This document shows positions 23,152 to 25,789 of a DNA stretch of 25,789 nt, one piece after another. Every line of letters starts with the position of its first letter. The first letter of the stretch is position 1. A program made the position numbers and the translations under genes. This stretch comes from JANRKN01 sp033763435 (GTDB lineage: Bacteria > Planctomycetota > Phycisphaerae > Phycisphaerales > UBA1924), in assembly GCA_033763435.1 (NCBI GenBank), contig JANRKN010000166.1, positions 1-25,789 of the forward strand, read 5' to 3'. Under the pieces are notes generated by a model. It was not told where the DNA came from and did no database searches. It saw only the letters and a program-made list of their open reading frames with translations.

Positions 23152-24123
23152 ATGCCCACAACGCTGCCCGATCCTCGCCGCTCCCCGCGCTTTGCCGGCA
23201 TCACCACCTTCGGGCGCTATCCGCTCCTCGAACACGTCCCCCCCGCGCAGCGCCCGCTCGACTGGGCGATCTTCGGCGTGCCCTTCGACACCGGCGTCAC
23301 CTACCGCCCCGGCGCGCGCTTCGGCCCCCGCGCCATCCGCGACGCCTCCCAATACCTCAAGCGCTTCCACCTCGAGCACGCGATCGACGTCTGCGACACC
23401 CTCAGCCTCGCCGACGCGGGAGACGCCCCCGTCAATCCCTACGACTGCGAGGCCAACGCCCAAACCGTCGCGTCCTTCGCCCGCACGCTCGCCGACCCCG
23501 GCACGCGCCTGCTCGCGCTTGGGGGTGATCACTCCATCGCCTACGCCAACATCCGCGCCACTCACGAGCGGCTCGACTCGCCCCCGCGGGGCCTCCCGCT
23601 CATTCACTTCGACGCGCACCTCGACACCGTCGACGCCGTCTGGGGCGAAAAGTGGGGCCACGCCTCGCCCTTCCGCCGCGCGATCGAGGCCGGGCACGTC
23701 GATCCGACGCGCATGATCTCGATCGGCATCCGAGGCCCGCTCAACCGCGCCGACGACCTCGACTACGCCCGCTCCGTCGGCGCCACCATCATCACCTACG
23801 ACCAGTGGCGCACGGGCCACGGCGCCGCCACGCTCGCCGCGTTCGTCCGCGCGCTGGGCACCACCCCCGTCTACCTCACCTTCGACATCGACGCGATCGA
23901 CCCCGCCTTCGCCCCAGGCACCGGCACCCCCTGCGTCGGCGGCTTCACCTCCGCCGAGGCCCTCGCCATCCTCCGCTCACTCCGCGGCCTCAACATCGCC
24001 GGCGCCGACGTCGTCGAAGTCCTCCCCGCGCTCGACGTCGCGGGCAACACCGCGCTCCTCGCGGCCCACATCGCCTTCGAAATCCTCGCCCTCGACGCCC
24101 TGCGCAAATCCGCGGGCGTCTGA
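23152..24123 (+). CDS. Agmatinase/guanidinobutyrase-like ureohydrolase (copy 2); candidate for the AstB step
   Basis: The protein has 323 residues. Family motifs: IFGVPFDTGVTYRPGARFGP, GGDHSI (His127), HFDAHLDTVD (Asp154, His156, Asp158), WGHASPFRRAIEAG, and TFDIDAIDPAFAPGTGTP (Asp245, Asp247). The manganese site is complete. The HASPFRR segment places it near agmatinases and guanidinobutyrases, and it differs from the other ureohydrolase at 10343-11398. Known reaction: hydrolysis of a guanidino group to urea and an amine. As the last gene of the ast cluster, which has no AstB, it may act on N2-succinylarginine to give succinylornithine plus urea, or on arginine to give ornithine. This substrate is inferred from position only. 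Agmatine or 4-guanidinobutyrate remain possible. Confidence 0.9.
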   Translation: MPTTLPDPRRSPRFAGITTFGRYPLLEHVPPAQRPLDWAIFGVPFDTGVTYRPGARFGPRAIRDASQYLKRFHLEHAIDVCDTLSLADAGDAPVNPYDCEANAQTVASFARTLADPGTRLLALGGDHSIAYANIRATHERLDSPPRGLPLIHFDAHLDTVDAVWGEKWGHASPFRRAIEAGHVDPTRMISIGIRGPLNRADDLDYARSVGATIITYDQWRTGHGAATLAAFVRALGTTPVYLTFDIDAIDPAFAPGTGTPCVGGFTSAEALAILRSLRGLNIAGADVVEVLPALDVAGNTALLAAHIAFEILALDALRKSAGV

Positions 24124-24142
24124 GCCGCACCACACCGCCCCA

Positions 24143-24697
24143 TCAACTCCGCGCGGCGGCTTTCCGCAGCGCCAAAATCAACTCCACCTGCCCCGGCGGC
24201 CTGCCGAGGCGCTTGGCGATCTCCACCGCCGAAAGCCCGCGGTCCGCAAGCTCGTGAACCTCCGCGTGCGATGGGTCCAGCAGCCCACGCGCCGCCTCCG
24301 AACGCACCACCACCTCGGGCGGCTCAACCTCGCCCGCCGCCGAGCGCGTGACCGCCCGCGTCGCCTCGCGCGGCCTCGGCGCCTGCACGCCGTCCGCTTC
24401 CGCGAGCAACGTCGTCAGTTTCTCCGCCCGCGCATCCAGCTCGCGAGCCAGGATCCGCGTCAGCTCCCGCGCATCGCGCGCCACGCGCCGAAGCTCCTGC
24501 GTCTGCTCACGCGTCTGATGCAGCGCCGCATCATCCCCCGCGCCCCGCCTCTGGCTCGCCGGCGCCGCCCACAGCTTCCACGCCAGCCACACCAGCCCCG
24601 CGCCAACGCCCACGCCCAACCCCCCAAGCGCGACCAGCAGGGCAAGATCGCCCGCGATCGGCGAAGCAGCGGCAAGGGCATGGTTCAGCGCATTCAT
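24143..24697 (-). CDS. Small membrane-anchored coiled-coil protein with C-terminal helix-turn-helix-like segment
   Basis: The protein has 184 residues from ATG 24697; an in-frame ATG at 24721 is possible. A hydrophobic segment lies at about 17-40 (DLALLVALGGLGVGVGAGLV). It is followed by a charged helix of about 45 residues with coiled-coil character (TREQTQELRRVARDARELTR) and a linker. The C-terminal segment HAEVHELADRGLSAVEIAKR, then LGRPPGQVELILALR, resembles the short HTH of DUF2802/DUF6115-type proteins. I do not know a function. It faces the ureohydrolase gene with 19 nt between the stops. Its start region is shared with tilS through the GATATC palindrome. Confidence 0.75.
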   Translation of the reverse strand: MNALNHALAAASPIAGDLALLVALGGLGVGVGAGLVWLAWKLWAAPASQRRGAGDDAALHQTREQTQELRRVARDARELTRILARELDARAEKLTTLLAEADGVQAPRPREATRAVTRSAAGEVEPPEVVVRSEAARGLLDPSHAEVHELADRGLSAVEIAKRLGRPPGQVELILALRKAAARS

Positions 24698-24713
24698 GGC
24701 GTTCAGCGCACAC

Positions 24714-24721
24714 GATATCAT
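24714..24721. promoter_or_regulatory. Shared -10 region for tilS and the divergent small gene
   Basis: The palindrome GATATC (24714-24719) gives TATCAT on the plus strand, 6 nt before the tilS GTG. On the minus strand it gives TATCGT, 15 nt before the ATG at 24697. TTCATG at 24693-24698 is a poor -35 for tilS. Confidence 0.4.
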
Positions 24722-24727
24722 CGCCGC

Positions 24728-25789
24728 GTGCCCCCCGCACACCCAGCCCCCGACCGTGCGCCGCTCGGCCGGCGCGAGGTCGCCCCCATCGTCGACGCTT
24801 GGCGCGCCCTCACCGGCGGCGCCCGCGTCCGCGACACCCACCGTCGCACGCTCGTCGCCCTCTCCGCCGGCGCCGACTCCTCCGCGCTCCTGCTCGCGCT
24901 GGCGGTGGGGGCCTGGTCCCACCGCGGCTCGCTCGTCGCCGCGCACATCATCCACGACCTCCGCCCCCGCCGCGAATCTCTCGCCGATGCCCGCGCCGCC
25001 GAGCGTCTCGCCCAGCGCCTGCGCATCGCCTTCGTTCGGGCCGAGGTCCGCGTGCGTAATCAGAAGGGCAACGCCGAGGAACTCGCCCGCCGCGCGCGCC
25101 TCGCCGAACTGCTCCGACTCGCCCTCGCGCATGACTGCGCCTTCATCGCCACGGGCCATCACGCGGGCGATCAGCTCGAGACCGTCCTGCTCCGCCTGAT
25201 CCAAGGCTCAGGCCCGCGCGCGCTGGGCGGGATCGCGCCCTCGCGCGTGATTCACCGCGAGCCCCCCGTCCGACTCATTCGACCCCTCCTCACCACGCCC
25301 CGCGCGCAGCTCGAATCCCTCTGCCGCCAGGCCCGCGTCCGCTGGCGCACCGACGCAACCAACGCCGACCTGTCCCGTGCCCGCGCGCTGCTTCGCGCCA
25401 AGGTCCTGCCCGTGCTGCGCACGCTCTCGCCGAACGCCGACGCGAACGCCGCGGCCTCCGCGCGCCGACTGCGCCGCGCGGGCGTCGCCCTCGAACACCT
25501 CGCCGCCCGCATCCCCGCACGTCGCACGAAAGACGTCATCACCGCCCGCCGCACGCACCTCGCCGAGGCTCCCGCCCCCGTCCTGGCCGCGTGGCTTCGC
25601 CGCTGCGTGGCCCACGCGCCCGGCGCCCGGCGCATCAACGCCCGCGCGATCTCCGCCGCCGTCCGCGCCATCCGCGATGGTCAAGGCGGCACGCGCGAGC
25701 TGCGCCTGGGCCCGGCGATCCTCCGCCTCACCCGGGATATCGTCCGCATTCGCCTCGCACCCCGCCCCTCTCAGGGACCACACGAATGA
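24728..25789 (+). CDS. tilS: tRNA(Ile)-lysidine synthase
   Basis: The protein has 353 residues and starts at GTG 24728; the frame is open far upstream but homology begins here. TilS attaches lysine to C34 of the CAU-anticodon tRNA-Ile with ATP, so that AUA is read as isoleucine. The PP-loop is LVALSAGADSSALLLAL (Ser46-Ser51), with Ala where the second residue of SGGxDS is usually Gly. A second signature is FIATGHHAGDQLETVLLRL and GSGPRALGGI, with Gly in place of the first Asp of HHADDQ. LIRPLL and WRTDATNAD follow. The C-terminal region is Arg/Ala-rich and short, so it lacks the full-length C-terminal domains of E. coli TilS. The stop is inside the final ATGA of the window. Confidence 0.92.
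   Translation: MPPAHPAPDRAPLGRREVAPIVDAWRALTGGARVRDTHRRTLVALSAGADSSALLLALAVGAWSHRGSLVAAHIIHDLRPRRESLADARAAERLAQRLRIAFVRAEVRVRNQKGNAEELARRARLAELLRLALAHDCAFIATGHHAGDQLETVLLRLIQGSGPRALGGIAPSRVIHREPPVRLIRPLLTTPRAQLESLCRQARVRWRTDATNADLSRARALLRAKVLPVLRTLSPNADANAAASARRLRRAGVALEHLAARIPARRTKDVITARRTHLAEAPAPVLAAWLRRCVAHAPGARRINARAISAAVRAIRDGQGGTRELRLGPAILRLTRDIVRIRLAPRPSQGPHE
25786..25789 (+). CDS. Probable start of the next gene (only the start codon visible)
   Basis: The window ends in ATGA, where TGA is the tilS stop. ATG at 25786 overlaps it by 4 nt, the same junction seen twice in the apgM-dehydrogenase unit, and AGGGA lies about 9 nt upstream. In many bacteria ftsH or hpt follows tilS, but nothing of the product can be read here. 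Confidence 0.3.

Noticed and set aside
23152..24123. Calling ureohydrolase 2 a plain speB (agmatinase)
   Set aside because: No arginine decarboxylase or polyamine gene is nearby and the gene sits in an ast cluster, so the specific name is not supported.
1..25789. tRNA or rRNA genes, CRISPR arrays, insertion sequences, prophage genes
   Set aside because: I saw no tRNA-like cloverleaf, spaced direct repeat array, transposase or phage motif on either strand.

Overview
The window is a GC-rich bacterial chromosome segment packed with housekeeping and catabolic genes. I see no mobile element, CRISPR array, rRNA or tRNA. Several traits point to Planctomycetota, probably the class Phycisphaerae: a secreted CHRD protein ending in a PEP-CTERM-like tail (PAPS, short hydrophobic stretch, RRRR), an ECF sigma factor followed by a membrane protein with a pilin-like H-X9-DG-type tail, and the very high third-position GC. 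This placement is inference; no rRNA gene is present to test it.

Layout. 1-1086 (minus) is the N-terminal part of a secreted M1 aminopeptidase, cut by the window edge at the first His of its zinc motif. 1437-2009 is the CHRD/PEP-CTERM protein with a strong terminator. 2143-4137 is a divergent CTP synthase (pyrG) whose stop codon overlaps that of a convergent membrane-anchored DUF4340-like protein (4134-5438, minus). Next come a class I glutamine amidotransferase-like hydrolase (5528-6223), an ECF sigma factor (6361-6990) and its probable membrane partner (7203-8498). A well-formed promoter drives rpmI-rplT (8692-9484), closed by a textbook terminator. An M50 site-2-type protease (9593-10315) follows, then an arginase-family enzyme on the minus strand (10343-11398).

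From 11515 to 24123 every gene is on the plus strand with short gaps: apgM, a five-helix membrane protein and a UDP-sugar dehydrogenase (joined by two ATGA overlaps), a BtpA-family protein, an M48 metalloprotease, and then a five-gene arginine-catabolism cluster. That cluster is an M20 amidohydrolase, a class III aminotransferase, arginine N-succinyltransferase (astA), succinylglutamate-semialdehyde dehydrogenase (astD) and a ureohydrolase. A small membrane-anchored coiled-coil/HTH protein (minus) and tilS diverge at the right edge, and the next gene probably starts at 25786.

The most interesting signal is the 17497-24123 cluster. It has the AST-pathway enzymes AstA and AstD and an aminotransferase suited to the AstC step, but neither AstB (succinylarginine dihydrolase) nor AstE (M14-type desuccinylase). 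Their places are taken by a ureohydrolase and an M20 amidohydrolase. This suggests an arginine-succinyl route that releases urea instead of ammonia and CO2. A second signal is that seven gene starts lack a Shine-Dalgarno sequence and carry a TANNNT box 5-9 nt (usually 6) before the start codon, as expected for leaderless transcripts, while other genes here have good Shine-Dalgarno sites.
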